Shown here: positions 1 through 12,175 of the stretch, piece by piece
Position numbering within the stretch: the stretch's first letter is position 1
Layout of the letters: each line of letters starts with the position of its first letter
Assembly (NCBI GenBank): GCA_021464245.1
Contig: JADCRB010000025.1
Coordinates: forward strand, 6,009,311 to 6,073,310
Length of the DNA stretch: 64,000 bases
Direction: 5' to 3'
Source: Carallia brachiata
Lineage: Eukaryota; Streptophyta; Magnoliopsida; Malpighiales; Rhizophoraceae
Notes under the pieces: generated by a model
What the model saw: only the letters and a program-made list of their open reading frames with translations
What the model was told of the DNA's origin: nothing
Database searches by the model: none
Translations under genes and position numbers: made by a program

Positions 1-1548
1 CCGATTGTATCGGTTCAAGTCAAATAAAAAAATTTAAAATTATAATTTGACCTCAAATTTTATTTAAATTATAATTTAAACTCTAATTTTAATTAAAAAT
101 TTTAATTTAAGACTAAATTTAATTAAAACATTCAATTTATTATTAAAACTAAAAAAATTAATATTTAATTATTATTTTATAAATATTAATTTTTAATAAT
201 TTTTTATAAATATATCTTTATTATTAAATATTAATTTAAATATCCATTGAACCAGTCCAACTGATTGAATTTTAACTCATGATCGATTTGATTACGATAA
301 TCGTGACTTGAAGTGGATTGTGGCAAGGGAGTGTATTTGGGAAATACAAGGAAAAGAACAAAAGTTGGTGGGTTCCAGGAAACCCAATTTTTGCGGGGGA
401 TGGCGGGCAGGTTTTTTTTAATTATTATTATTATAAAATTACTTTTTTATCCTCATCTCTAATTCTTAATTTTTTCTTTAAAAAAAAAATTTACTAAGTG
501 TGTCAGTTATCAGATCATTAAATCAGAATCAGCGTAACTTCTGTTTATTTGAATCTCGTTCAACTACATTAAAACATACTCACCTCTCGAATATTAATGA
601 AACCGAATACTACTTTATTATAGGAGTTTAGGCAAGTAAGTCTGAACTTATCACTGTGCATCACAATTTATACTTTAAAAAGGCCGTAGCATGGTTTAAC
701 TGGCGGAGCGCGGGTGTGAGGTTTGAAGTCTGGACTCACTGCACAAAAAGTTTTTAGATGTAAAATTATTATTAAAATGTATATTATTTCTCTCTTTTTG
801 TTATTTTTTATTTATTTTTAAACAAAATATTTTTTTTTATATTACACACTCTTAAATATAAAAATAATAGAATATATTACTTTTTTTCTAATATTTATAC
901 TTCGTACTTTCACTTTTATCATATTACTTTCGCTTTTTTATTTTTATTTTTAAACAAAACGTTAGTCGTTGACAAGGAAGCTCCAGAAAGTGAGAAAAAG
1001 AAAAAAATGTGACCGAAATATTGGTGAAAATGTTCTCTACATAATTTTATTTAAGTAAAATTAAAATATAATATAATCTCATTTATTTAATAATTTATTT
1101 ATATTTTAAAATTTAATTATTTAATAAATTATATTACTTTAAAATTTTTAAAATTTGAAACTCCAGTTTTTTTTTTTTTTTGTTTGAGTTAATAATGATT
1201 CCACGTGGTATAAAAGGCGCATAAGTGATTAAAAAAAAAAAAAACCAACTGGATCCTACTCAAAGTCTCAAAACTAAAATTTTTAGCACAACTGCTTGGA
1301 CACTTCCATTAAAATTTTTTGATTCTATATTCGAATCATACTAACTATGTTTTCTTTTTGATGAACATAATGCAGAATGCCAAGTATTAACAAGAACTAC
1401 ATAAATGGTGTAAAATGTTAATTACGTGCCACATGCACAATATTACATTCATATGGTTACAATACCCGGCACAAATTGGATCACCTTCCTAACATCACTC
1501 AACATTAACAGATCTCCAACATTCTAACCAACATGATCGATAGCGTAC
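1..1548. other. AT-rich spacer downstream of the SERINC gene
   Basis: No credible coding region. The first 260 bases are strongly AT-rich, with repeated runs of A/T and phrases resembling 'ccgattgaa..' at both ends, which looks like transposon debris. A possible tRNA-derived SINE fragment lies at about 676-760. Homopolymer runs of A and T are common around 1150-1260. The 3' end of the minus-strand SERINC transcript should fall just left of position 1549. Confidence 0.5.
676..760 (+). repeat. Possible tRNA-derived SINE fragment
   Basis: An A-box-like stretch (TGGTTTAACTGG) near 692 is followed about 30 bases later by a B-box-like GGTTTGAAGTC near 720 and then AT-rich sequence. This order and spacing match the RNA polymerase III promoter of tRNA-derived SINEs. 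No tRNA cloverleaf can be formed, so it is not a tRNA gene. Ends are approximate. Confidence 0.35.
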
Positions 1549-3941
1549 TTAGAAGAATTCGCGGTCGGGGAAAAGCAATGGCGCAACAAGGGTCCATGCG
1601 TAGAGTGCAGCAGTGACCCATTCTGTGCAAATTCGGACCCAGACTGATGTCCAGCCAACATCTATCAGCTCTGAATTCTCAGACGAGTTGGTCCATCCGG
1701 AAAGAAGCATGGCCGAGTACATGCTAGCAAGAGCAAATATCAAGTGAAAGAACGTATAGGAATAACTAACAGGCCTGGCTTCTACTTCTTTCTTCTTTTC
1801 TTTTCCTTCTTCCAGCTCTTCTGCTTCGAGCAGCGGCTTCTTCCCAGCTGTGAAACGAGATAGAATTAACGAGTTTCGTGAGAAAATGTAATATAGCACC
1901 TGAACTGGCCCTTCATCCAATAAAAGATTGTATCTTTGCAACACAGGAAGTATGTCACGCCAACTTTGTTCAAATCATTCATCATAGGAATCACTTCTGA
2001 GAGTAGAAATATCACCTGATGACCTCGGTGATGATGGAGGTGACAGAAATGTTGTTGAAGACCCAGCCCGAACAGCAGAGTATAGGACTGAGAGAACTGT
2101 TGTGAGCATCCCGAGCACGAGTGTGCTTGTGCTAACTGCTTTTGACTTATTGTGGAGTCCATTGCAGACATAGTCACGTGGTTCACTGGAAAGAGCCGTG
2201 TAGCAAACATATGCACAATAAACTGATATCACAGAAGCAGGCAAGAGGCTGCCATTCACCTATTTGATATTGCCAGAAAAAAAAAATGAAGTAAGCAATT
2301 CCTTACTGCTTTTGTGTTGATACAATATTTTATCAGCTCCACCCTGGAGCTGTAAAAGCCCCAGCATTTTGGGGGTACTGAATAAAGGGCTTGGGCAGGA
2401 AGAATGAAACACAGAAGCCATGTAAATATTTGGATCATTAAAGACTTAATGTTTGGTGAAGCAAATGGCACAAGCAAAAAAAAAAAAAAATTGCAAACCG
2501 GCAAATGGTATAGATCAACAAACTAAGACATTCAACTCGCTTGGCAGATTAGCAACCATTAATGCAACTAAACAACCAACTTTTAAGCATTGGAGACCAT
2601 CCGTTAGTCTTACCATGGAATACATGATAAATCCATTAAATTTTGAGATTTGAGACTTTGATGCCACTTATAATCATACAATTATAATCATATCATCCAA
2701 ATGAATATTTAATCTTCATTCATACAATTATACAGACAATCAGCGAATAAAGAACAGAATCTCATCCTTACCGCAGGATGCAATGCTATAACTCCGAAAG
2801 CAAATGCGAGAATCATGGTCATGACAATGAAGAAGACATTAAGGCCACAGTCATGTCCAGATGGATTGAACCATATAAACAGAATGCCTGAAAATGTAAA
2901 TGCTGCAAGGTAGCATCCGACTGATATAGCAAGCAAAGCAATATACCTAAAACACAAAGTTGCAATATTAAAAAAGCAACATAATAGAGGGAAAGAAGCT
3001 TGAAAAGAGAGGAACTTAGGTCAACCATTTCTGCTCATCTTTCTCCACCCATGCATCATTCCACGAGTGTGTAAAGTCTAGCAATATAACCACTTGAACT
3101 AACAAAAACAAACCTGCCCCAAATTTTGACAAGGTTCCTGCAAGCATATTTGTGGGCATCAATTAGGAACTTTGGCATCAATTATGAAGAAAGAATTAAA
3201 ACTATGGTTACCACAGATATATGTCAAAAAACCCACCCAGGACCAAGTTGGAAAGAAGGGGAGTAAGAGAATTAATTTTTCTTGCTTTCAGAAACTAAAC
3301 TTATAACCTGGTTGGGCATTCCAGAATACTGACAAGTCTCGTGTGCAATTTCACCAGGGTTTTAGTTCCACATAACAGAACACGCTCATTTCAAGTATGT
3401 GAAGCCTTCAAAGTTTCTCAAGACGAGTAGTTACCACATAACTAACAAACGTCTCATTCTTTTGTGACATCGATCAACATAAAGAGAACTCAATTTTAAG
3501 ACAAGTAGCATCACTGCAAGTGGCCCAGATGCGCTGTGCCCAGCTACTGAAAGCAATAATGTATTGTAATTGCTTCATAAAATATAAATGGGAGCAAAAG
3601 TTACCATAAATTGAGATGACAATGTTGGGGACAAAAAACATGAGCACAATAAGCAGAAGCCAGATCCCAATCTTTGCAATCCATCCGCCATGGTGCCATG
3701 AGTCACGTTTGTCATTTTGGTCCTTCACGCCTATCATTATGAGAGCAAATATTGCAAAAAACAAGAAGTTCCCTAAACTCACACGAAGCACTGCTTGTAC
3801 TTGAAACCATTCCTTTGAGTGAGTATCAGAAGAGCTTATCCCTGCAAACACATACAGGGTCAGCATTCTTTTACTTTTCTTGCTTTTTTTTATTTTTATT
3901 TTCTATTTTTTTAAAGATTACCCCAGATCATTTGCTTTATA

Positions 3942-3982
<41 letters not shown>

Positions 3983-4676
3983 TCCTTACTACAACGATAG
4001 AAATTTTAAGGAAAATTTTCACTGTCAGGACCAACAATGGTTTTCCAACTAAAAATTGAACTCTACTCACCTCTAACAGAATTGTTTCTTCTCAGTGAAA
4101 TTCCTCACTGGCTTACAAAAATTACCTTTGAAACATCCAACATAAATCAATTACGAAGCTCATTACGACACACAAGAAATTTAAAAAGAATCTCCGTGCT
4201 TTTTTGTTTTTTGGTTGGTAGAGCGCCTCCCAAACAACACAAACAAGCAAAAGCCCAGTTCCCCTAACAATTTTGAATACCCAATTCAAATTTTGCACAA
4301 AGACCAAAGTCTCACAATGTATTCCCAATCAATTATCACAATTTCTAATCAATTAAAGTCAAACCCATCAACTGTTAGAACATCTTCTACAGGCATCCAA
4401 ACCAATTAGAACCAAGAATTCAAAAAGATCAAAACTTTTCACGAAAGATTGAAACTTTGAGAAAACATTAAAAAGGGCAGAAAGTGGAAAGGGAGACTGA
4501 CAAGGGAGTTTCTCCAAAAGAGGAGCAGCAACTTCTCTGAGGACCCAAGAAACGATAAGAGAGAGGCCAAAAAGGCCACAATAACCGAGCCTTGCGGATT
4601 TCTTGGAGATCCCAGAAGCCACTGATGTGCAGAGGCCGCATGTCAGAGACGCACAGCAAGAACACAAGCACGACAT
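1549..4676 (-). CDS. SERINC/TMS family multi-pass membrane protein
   Basis: Six exons: 4676-4502, 3841-3605, 3137-3026, 2946-2772, 2259-2016, 1847-1549. They sum to 1242 nt and encode 413 residues without frameshift. The protein starts [10 protein letters not shown] and carries the family hallmarks: a Cys-rich N-terminus, 'RDSWHHGGW', '[15 protein letters not shown]', '[20 protein letters not shown]', '[14 protein letters not shown]' and a C-terminal 'SWVRICTEW'-like segment. About ten hydrophobic segments are expected. SERINC (serine incorporator/TDE1) proteins sit in endomembranes or plasma membrane and have been linked to lipid handling; the plant role is poorly known. All introns have GT-AG ends. 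The donor of exon 5 could also lie about 20 bases downstream, but CAG|GTGATA at 2016 fits best. Reading on through that intron gives a stop at 1975. Identity is sure; exon 5/6 junction is fairly sure. Confidence 0.93.
3943..3978. repeat. (CA)n microsatellite in SERINC intron 1
   Basis: About eighteen uninterrupted CA dinucleotides inside the first intron of the minus-strand SERINC gene. Likely length-polymorphic. Confidence 0.95.
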
Positions 4677-4701
4677 CGTATCTTTCTCTCTCTAGTTTCT
4701 C

Positions 4702-4711
4702 TCTCTATATA
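4702..4711 (-). promoter_or_regulatory. Possible TATA box of the SERINC gene
   Basis: On the minus strand the sequence reads TTCATATATAGAG, followed by a GA-rich leader. It lies only about 30 bases upstream of the ATG at 4676, so if it is the working TATA box the leader would be almost absent. It may instead be part of a longer leader. Confidence 0.3.
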
Positions 4712-4712
4712 T

Positions 4713-5997
4713 GAAGATCGCGAAGCTACCGAAACCGGGTATTATGATGCAAGAAAGACTGGCAGGTAGGCAGGAGACGAGGGATATTTTTTACTTGGCG
4801 ATCTCCCCGCATGTTAACGTGTTCTGTTTTTGTTTGTTTTTCTTTTTGCACTTTCGCCATCAGGTAATTCGTTTGTCGTTTTTCTTTTTTTTTATTAATT
4901 GAAACATAATCATTACATTAATATTCAATAAATTGGGTCGATGCGAAAATATCATATTTGTACATCGAATTGATGCGAAAGTGTTGAAAATACCTGCTTG
5001 AAGTAAAAAGGTAAAACGATACAAAAGACTTATATAAAATAGGGTCAAACTGACTATTAATCATACGGGCACAGAGTCCGAGAGAACCTTTCAGATCAAA
5101 TCCAACCAGAAAAATCTGTCTACAGCAGTGCATACAACACTTCAATGGACTTATTACAGAAATCATCCGAGCATACTCTGCAATTATTTCCAAAATAGCC
5201 AAAACACTAAAATAAACATAAACATAAACATAAGCATTATAAGTCATCAAATGCAAACAAAAACAACAAAAGATCTTCTTGTTTGGTCCAGAGGCGGAGA
5301 TGGCGGCCAAGACATGGGCAACGACGAAGGAGGTATTAGCAGTGGCGGCGGCATAAGGGACAACGCCGGTGGCACAAGCTCCAGCTGCAGTGGCATGGTC
5401 TCAGGCGATCTCATCAGTGGTCAGTACTGCGACCTTGGCGGAGATTGCAGAAGCAGAGAGGGTTCCACCGGGGACTAGTATAGCTGCCCAACGGTAGTGA
5501 CTGCGGTGGAGATAGCGGCGCCAGTGCATTGCGAGCGCCAGAAACAACAAAAGCAATGGAATATTACCGGGAACTATGGATCTGCACCGAAGAAGACTAT
5601 TGGCTGCTATAGTTGAGGCCTGATTTGAGACATACTAAGTCCAAAAGCCTCATCACAGTGGTTATGGGGGTCTGCTAAGGTAGGAAGCTATCGGAGACGA
5701 GGAAGAAAAGAACTACAGGAGAAACGTGGAGATCAGGAAAAAAAGATAGAAATGAGGATGAAAGGACACTTTGAGGCTAAAATGGAGGAAAATCGGTGGC
5801 TGGCTAGCGGAGGTGAACGGCACCATCATTAGCCAGCTGGATGGGCAGTGTTTTAGGTGAGGAACTTGAGAGAGTTTAGAGAGAGAGAGGATTAGAGAGA
5901 GGAATTGCCTGCCTTTTAGCCCCTCATATTTTTCGTCCTTTTCCCTCGTAATCACCTTACCATTACAATAACATCCCAAGATGTTTGTGACATTTGA
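4713..5997. other. Spacer with a GC-rich, Ala/Gly-coding-like island
   Basis: Between the SERINC promoter and the retroelement. Most is AT-rich, with an (AAACAT)n run near 5214-5234. The part at 5285-5560 is unusually GC-rich and both strands give Ala-, Gly- or Ser-rich frames broken by stops (for example a minus-strand Ala-rich frame stopped near 5405). I do not recognise a protein. It could be a decayed gene fragment captured beside the truncated 5' LTR. Left uncalled as a gene. Confidence 0.35.
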
Positions 5998-7110
5998 CTG
6001 AATGGACATCGAATATGAACAGCTCAAAATCCTAACCTAATTCAACTATAATAGTACTCTACTTGTTAAAAAAAAATATATTAAAATTTTCCTTTTTAGG
6101 TTTTAAAGACTCTTAAATCTTAGAGGGAGAGAATTTTCTTATAAAGGAGTCAATTGAAGAACTTTTAGGAGACCATTATTGTATCTTCAGATGGCTAGAG
6201 AATGTAAAGAAAAGAAGAAGACTCTAAAGAAAGCTAAAAGAAGAGAAGAAGAACAAGAAAAGAAAAGAGCAAAGCACGAGACTTCGAAGGAATAATCATA
6301 TTTTTTTTTTTTCCTCATCCACTCTATATTATGTCATTGTCAAGATTGATTACTTATTTTTATATTATGAGTAGCTAAACTCCTTTTATTAAGGTCTTGA
6401 AGAAATAAGACATGTGGATGCATTTTTTATTGTTTTGATTGAATTAATTTAATTTGCATTTTATTAGTATATGACATTGTGTTTAATGCTTATAATTGAC
6501 TGACCACCGTTTACATGATTTTTTGAATTTAATCTAGATATGGACCAAGTGACAGGTTAGAGAGATAAAGATTACTGTATACCATGAGGTTAAGTTAATT
6601 AAATACCATAAAATTTATTTCATTGTGTAGCTTTTAGTGACAAAGTGTTCTGAATATCATTGTAAGTTAGGAATTCCACAAATCAATAATGCGTTTCTTA
6701 TTTAATTAAATTCTCACAAAGTTGGGGGTTATAAATAGAAATAGATTTGTTATTGCTTGGACCAAATAGTAACACTTAACTTAGGGGGTTTCGCCATGAT
6801 ATATCTACTTCTTCATTAATTTTATGGAAATATGAAAAATTCATGTTCCATGTTGATGTCAAGTCAGGTATTTTAGTGTTTTAATTCATATTGTCTTTAA
6901 TCTTTGTTTAGTTGTTTTCTTATTTTCTAGACTTCAGTTTAAGATTCTTAGTTTAGTTTAATTGTTAAGTATTGTCAATTAGGTTAACTTAAGAAAAATT
7001 GAACAAAATTTTAGTACTTAGATATCAGTTTATGTGGAAGTGATAGTTGACTCATTATTTTTATCTTATCTTCTGAACGAATAGACTTGCAAGAATATTG
7101 TTGTTGTGCA
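5998..7110 (+). repeat. 5' LTR of the retroelement, truncated at its left end
   Basis: Positions 5998 to about 6560 align by eye with 11615 to 12175, including 'aacttttaggaga', the purine-rich AAGAAAAG tracts, 'catcca/cattcgacg..ctctata' and 'taattgactg'. The first roughly 300 bases of the LTR, present at 11325-11614 in the right copy, are missing here and replaced by unrelated sequence. The right end is set by the primer-binding site that follows. Confidence 0.65.
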
Positions 7111-7120
7111 GATCAAGTTT

Positions 7121-7139
7121 TTAGCACTGTTGCTAGGTA
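7121..7139 (+). other. Degenerate primer-binding site
   Basis: TTAGCACTGTTGCTAGGTA corresponds to the TGGCGCCGTTGCCGGGGA site, complementary to the tRNA-Asp 3' end, that Athila/Tat-type plant elements commonly use. Five of the six differences are C-to-T or G-to-A transitions. Confidence 0.6.
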
Positions 7140-7379
7140 CTAACACAAGAAGATTAGACGTATAGTTTGAAAGATTAGAAAATCTCTATAGCAGATTCCT
7201 TTACTGATGCATCCAAAAATCAAAAATATGGCTGAAGAAAAAGACATGGAATATGACCCAGAAAAAAAACTGTTGTGTGATTATGCAGTCTCATCACTCG
7301 ATCAAATGAGAACCAGTATAACAAGGCTGATCATTTAGGCGAACAATTTTGAGATAAAACTGACTATTATATAGATAAT

Positions 7380-8520
7380 TTAGCAATTTGTTTCATTTTG
7401 TGGACTATCAAGTGAAGATCTGAATGCACATATTACCAATTTTCTTAAGATTTGCAATATATTAAAGCACAGTGATGTTTCTGATGACGCCATTAAACTC
7501 CGACTCTTCCTTTTCTCACTCAAGGACAAAGCTAAAGCTTGGTTGAACTCATTACTTGTGGAGTCAATAACTACATGAGAGATGATAGCTAATAAATTTC
7601 TTTGTAAATATTTTCCTCTTTGTAAAACTGCTAAGTTGAGAAATAATACTACTACTTTCTTGTAATTTGAGATAGAACCCTTGTATGAGTTGTGGAAAAG
7701 ATACAATGAGCTATTAAGGAAGTTTCCACATCATAGATTGCCTTTATAGCTGTAAGTGCAAACTTTTTATAATGGATTGACAGTAACCACAAAGACTACC
7801 ATTAATGCAGTAGCTGGTGGTATTTTAATAAGAAAATTTTTAGAAACAGTTTATGATCTCTAGGAAGAAATGACAGCAATAATTACCAGTGGCTTACTGA
7901 GAGGCTACCTCAGAAGCATATAATATGAGTGCATGACATAAAGGATCGATCAGCCTTGCTTGCTAAGATTGAAGCACTTGAACGCCAGGAAAATTCTATA
8001 ACTTTTGCCAAGCAACCTCAGACTTTAGGTGAGTTTTATGGAGGAGCACATCCCATTATAGAATGCCAACCAAATAATTTTTTCACTTTTCCTACATCAT
8101 TTGATTCTGTTAATTATGTGAGCAATAATGATAGACAGTTTCATAATCCATATGCACCCACATTTAGCCCTAGATAGAGAAATCACACTAATCTAAAATA
8201 AAATAACAACAACAATGTGATGAGAGGCCCGTCAGGATTTAATAATCAGGTTGAGAAAAAAACTAGTCTCAAGGATTTGATAGCTAAAAGATTTCCTAGC
8301 AACGAGACAAGATTTGCAAGTTTAGAGAAAACAATTGAAAAGTACGTTGTTAGCAATGAAGAATGTAGAGTAGGCCAACTAACACACACACTAGTAACTA
8401 GACCTCAATGAGCACTGCCTAATAGAACTAAAAGAAATCATAAGGAAGTCAATGCAATTATTCTGAGAAGTGGTAAACAATTGAGTGAGCCACATAAGAA
8501 AGAAGAAGCTTAAATTTCAC
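7380..8520 (+). pseudogene. gag pseudogene of the retroelement
   Basis: Translating across the stops gives a retrotransposon gag-like core: 'LNAHITNFLKICNILK', then 'LRLFLFSLKDKAKAWLNSL', 'LYELWKRYNELLRKFPHH' and, later, an Asn/Pro-rich segment (about 8030-8180) and 'SLKDLIAKRF' (8260-8300). At least six in-frame stops interrupt it, so no capsid protein can be made. Confidence 0.75.
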
Positions 8521-8699
8521 TTAAGAATGAAGAGCAAGTGGCTGATGAGGTTGAGAAAGATAAATCCAAACCCCAATTTAAGGTGCATGCACAGTGTGAA
8601 TCTTCAGGTAAGTGAGGTAAGGATTCTAATGACATTGATTGGAAAAGTCTTTTATTTCCTAATAAGTAAGGCAGAGACAATTATATACATAATTTTTTA

Positions 8700-9567
8700 A
8701 GTTTCTTGAGATTTTAAAAAGTTGTATATCAATATTCCATTTGCAGATGCCCTTTCCCAATGCTCAAGTATGCAAAATTTTTAAAGGAAATTTTGACAAA
8801 TAAGAGGAAATTGGAAGAATTTGAAAAGTGAAGTTAAATGAACAATATTCTGCAATTTTGTAGAATAAATTACCATTAAAATTAAGAAATCTAGGGAGTT
8901 TTTTTTATTCTTATACTATTGATATTTCTCATTTTAACAAGACTTTATGTGATTTAAGGGCAAGTATTAATTTAATACTTTTGTCTGTTTTTCATAAATT
9001 AAGGCTCGGTGAAACAAAGTCTGCTATTATATCTGTTCAATTAGTAGATAGATCTATAAAGCATTAAAAGGTGTAATGGAGGATATGTTAGTAAAGGTTG
9101 ACAAGTTTATTTTTCCTATAGACTTTGTTGTCCTGGACATAAATGAGACTATGATGTACCTTATTTTAGGTAGACCTTTTTTAGCTACAAGTAGGACAAT
9201 AATTGATGTGCAATAAGGTAAACTAATCTTAAGAATGCAAGATGAACAAGTCACCTTTAATATTTTTGAAGCAATGAAATATCCCTCTGATGAATATACT
9301 TGTTTCTCTGTCGATACTATTGACCATGCAATTACTGAGTTCTTTCAGGATTAAAGGTTGGAGGATTCACTTGAAACTTGCATTGTTTATTTCAAAGATA
9401 TTACAGCTGAAAGTGTGTGCATAAAAGAAAATTTTACTTTGTTGGAAGAAAAACCACTAGATTCAAGAAGCAAAGAGCCGAAATTTGATGTTCTTGACAG
9501 ATTCCAAGCTTCCCGTTTAAAGCTTTCAATTGAGAAGCCCCCAACATTTGAAATTAAACACTTATTA
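8700..9567 (+). pseudogene. Retroviral-type aspartic protease region, with start of RT, decayed
   Basis: Frames carry 'TLCDLRASINL' (near 8940-8975), 'FIFPIDFVVLDIN' (near 9110-9150) and 'LGRPFLATSRTIIDVQ' (near 9168-9212), the usual series in Athila-type protease. The active-site neighbourhood DLGAS has become DLRAS. The frame after 9358 encodes the linker before RT, ending KPPTFEIKHL, where the element breaks off. Confidence 0.7.
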
Positions 9568-9800
9568 AAGCACAATTTTGTGGTTGGTCAAAAAGTTTTA
9601 CTTGATAACTCACAACTTATGCTTTTTTTTGGGTAAATTGAAGTCAAGATAGTATGGTTCATTTGTGGTAACATAAGTTTTTCCCGCTGGAGCAGTTGAG
9701 ATATTCATTGAAGCAAAGGAAACTTTTAAAGTGAATTGGTAGACACGTAAGCCATATGTGGAAGGTAGTTTTGATCCATAGAAATCTATCACAACTTATA
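9568..9800 (+). pseudogene. Integrase C-terminal tail, decayed
   Basis: 'VVGQKVLLDNSQLMLF' followed, after a frameshift and stops, by 'FVVT', 'VFPAGAVEIF', 'FKVNW' and 'RKPYVEGSFD'. This is the pattern found at the end of gypsy integrases ([22 protein letters not shown] type). It directly abuts the RT N-terminal linker, marking the deletion joint near 9568. Confidence 0.7.
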
Positions 9801-11324
9801 CCAATCCACCATGAGCTCAGAAAAATTGTTTTAACATTAGGACAATGTTAAATCTAAAGTTTGGGGGTAAGAATTTTTCAAAATTTTTTTTCCAAAATTT
9901 TGCGAATTTTCTTGTACTTTATGTGTTTTTAATCTTGTGTGATAGTTTATTGGTTGGTGATGATTGTGAGTGATCTACATTGATTAAAGGATTATGATGA
10001 ACGCATACATAGGAATCAAGTGATTTATTTTTAATTTTGTTTACTCTATGAAAGATGAAACATTGATCACTATATCCATATTCTTATGATTGATGTGTGT
10101 TTAGTGAAAGATTATGTTAGCCTTATGACATTTATGACTACATTAGACATTTTAGAACTTATTTGATTATCCCTTAAGGCGAAAATCCTAGACAGCTACA
10201 TTATTAGGAAAATGATTTAGGTCATATTTGTTACCTTATTCATATTATATCTCTAATTACTACTTTGAGCATTTTGAATGTTATTATACTTATGATTTCT
10301 TTAATATAACCCATATTTTCCATTTATCCTTGATCCCGAAAAACTATGATTACCTTTAAGAGAATTAAAAAATAAATCCCTCTTCTTAAAAAAAAAGTTG
10401 AAAGAAAAAAAAAAGCAAAAAAAAGAATCCTTAGTTCCTAGTATTGACAGAAGTCTCAAATTAGTGGACTTGACTAATTAACTAGACAGCACCAAGCAAA
10501 AAATTGGAAAGACAAAAAGAGTTGTAGAAAATTTTTGTCGGTTGACCAGATCAATGTGTTAGTCGATTATTGTGGTTGAAGTGCAGAAAACTGAAGAGGT
10601 ACAAAAAATTTTCATCATTCGACCAAATGAGTATAAGAGTATTTTTTTTGAAAAAAATTTGATAAGTTACAGCAAGTTTTAATTGGTCGACCAGACCAGA
10701 TTTATTAGTCGATCGAAATCTCAAAATGTAAGAAGCTAAAATTTATAGAAAGTTTTCATGGTTCAACTAAAGTACATGTTGTGGTCAATTAGTGCTTCAA
10801 CAACAAAAATTTAAGATTTTCTTTGGATTTTTTTCCAAAAAAAAAAAAAAAAAGGAATGTTTCAATTTTTATCTTTTCTTACTTTGATTTCTTTCATATC
10901 ATTTTCTTTGATTAATTATCACTTTAGCCACGTTACAAGCTTAATAAGTTCTTTTGATTTTTTATAATGTAGATGTTTATATTAGTGGAGAAGGATAAAA
11001 AAAAACAGGTCTATGGAGTGTTAATTAAATTTATTAGGATCAAATTTATTGTTCTTGTGTTGCATGATCCTAACTAAATACATATTGTGAATTTGAGTTT
11101 AGATGAACACAGACACACTTTATATTTTTGGAGTAAACGAGGTTAATGTTTCAACTATGAAAATTATGAGTTGTATTTTGAATATTTTTTTTATTAATTA
11201 TGATCATTATTTTGAGGTAAGATATGAGAATCCTAGTAAGTTGATTTGGTATAAGTTATAGTTTACGCATTCATTCTATTATTCCTTTGCTTGAACGTGA
11301 TCAAAGATTAAGTTTCAGGATAGT

Positions 11325-12175
11325 TGATAAGCTCATATTTATACTATATTTTATGTCCTTAATTGTTTAATTTTGATTGATTTTTAGACTAATTCACGAG
11401 AAAATCTTTATAATTAGTATAAGTACTTAACTTGACTTATTATTTGTATTGTGTAGAAAAAGTTAGATTTTTGACAGAAAATTTCGATTGATCGACCAAT
11501 GTGATAGGGAAATCAAAAGTTGAAAGTTACAGAAAATTTTGATAGGCCGACAGGATCGAATAAGTGATCAACCAATCTGACGAGAACCGATATTTTGTTA
11601 TTTTAGAAGAAAACATAACAAAATGACATTGAATGCGAGTAGTTCAAAGTTCTAACATATTTCAACTCTAATAAGACTCCACTTGATTTAAAAGAAATAT
11701 GTTAAATTTTTTTTAAGATTTTAAAGGCTCTTAAATTTTAGAAGAGATGATTTTTTATAAAATAGTCAATTAGAGAACTTTTAGGAGACGATCATTGTAT
11801 TTTCAGACGGTTAAGGAATGTAAAAAAAAAAAGAAAAAGGCTCTAAAGAAAGTCGAAAAAAGAGAAGAAGGAAAAGAAAAAAAAAAAAAAAGAGTAAAGC
11901 ATGACTTTTAAGAGAAAATCATATTTATTTTCATTCGACGTTCGCTCTATACCATATCATTCAAGATTGATTGTTCATTTTTATTTTATGAGTAGTTAAA
12001 CTCTTTTTATTAAGGCTTTACGGAGGTCAGATAGGTGAATGTCATTTTTATGTGTTTGATTGAATTGATTTAATTTATATTTTATTCAGCATAGTATTAT
12101 GTTTAATACTTATAATTGACTGTCACTTATTGTACGACATTTTAATTTTAATTTAAATACGAATAAGTAGTAGAT
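11325..12175 (+). repeat. 3' LTR of the retroelement, truncated at its right end
   Basis: Begins with TGATAAGCTCA after a purine-rich run that would be the polypurine tract. From 11615 it aligns with 5998 onward. Similarity fades near 12175, so roughly the last 550 bases present in the left copy (about 6560-7110) are missing here. Confidence 0.6.

Larger units (their letters stand above)
5998..12175 (+). mobile_element. Degenerate Ty3/gypsy (Athila/Tat-like) LTR retrotransposon, internally deleted
   Basis: In order: partial 5' LTR, primer-binding site, gag with many stops, retroviral-type protease, the C-terminal tail of integrase, a long non-coding 3' region and a partial 3' LTR. Gag shows the retrotransposon-gag pattern (LRLFLFSLKDKAKAWL) around 7495-7550. 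The protease region holds 'TLCDLRASINL' where the family usually has DLGAS, then 'IILGRPFLAT'-like sequence near 9150-9190. After the start of the RT region (KPPTFEIKHL, about 9535-9567) the sequence jumps straight to 'VVGQKVLLDNSQL', the integrase tail. The whole RT-RNase H-integrase core is gone. Stops and frameshifts show the copy is dead and old. Confidence 0.85.

Noticed and set aside
5128..5478. Gly/Ser-rich plus-strand frame as a glycine-rich protein gene
   Set aside because: It begins in AT-rich sequence, has no recognisable motif, and the GC-rich part is open in several frames at once.
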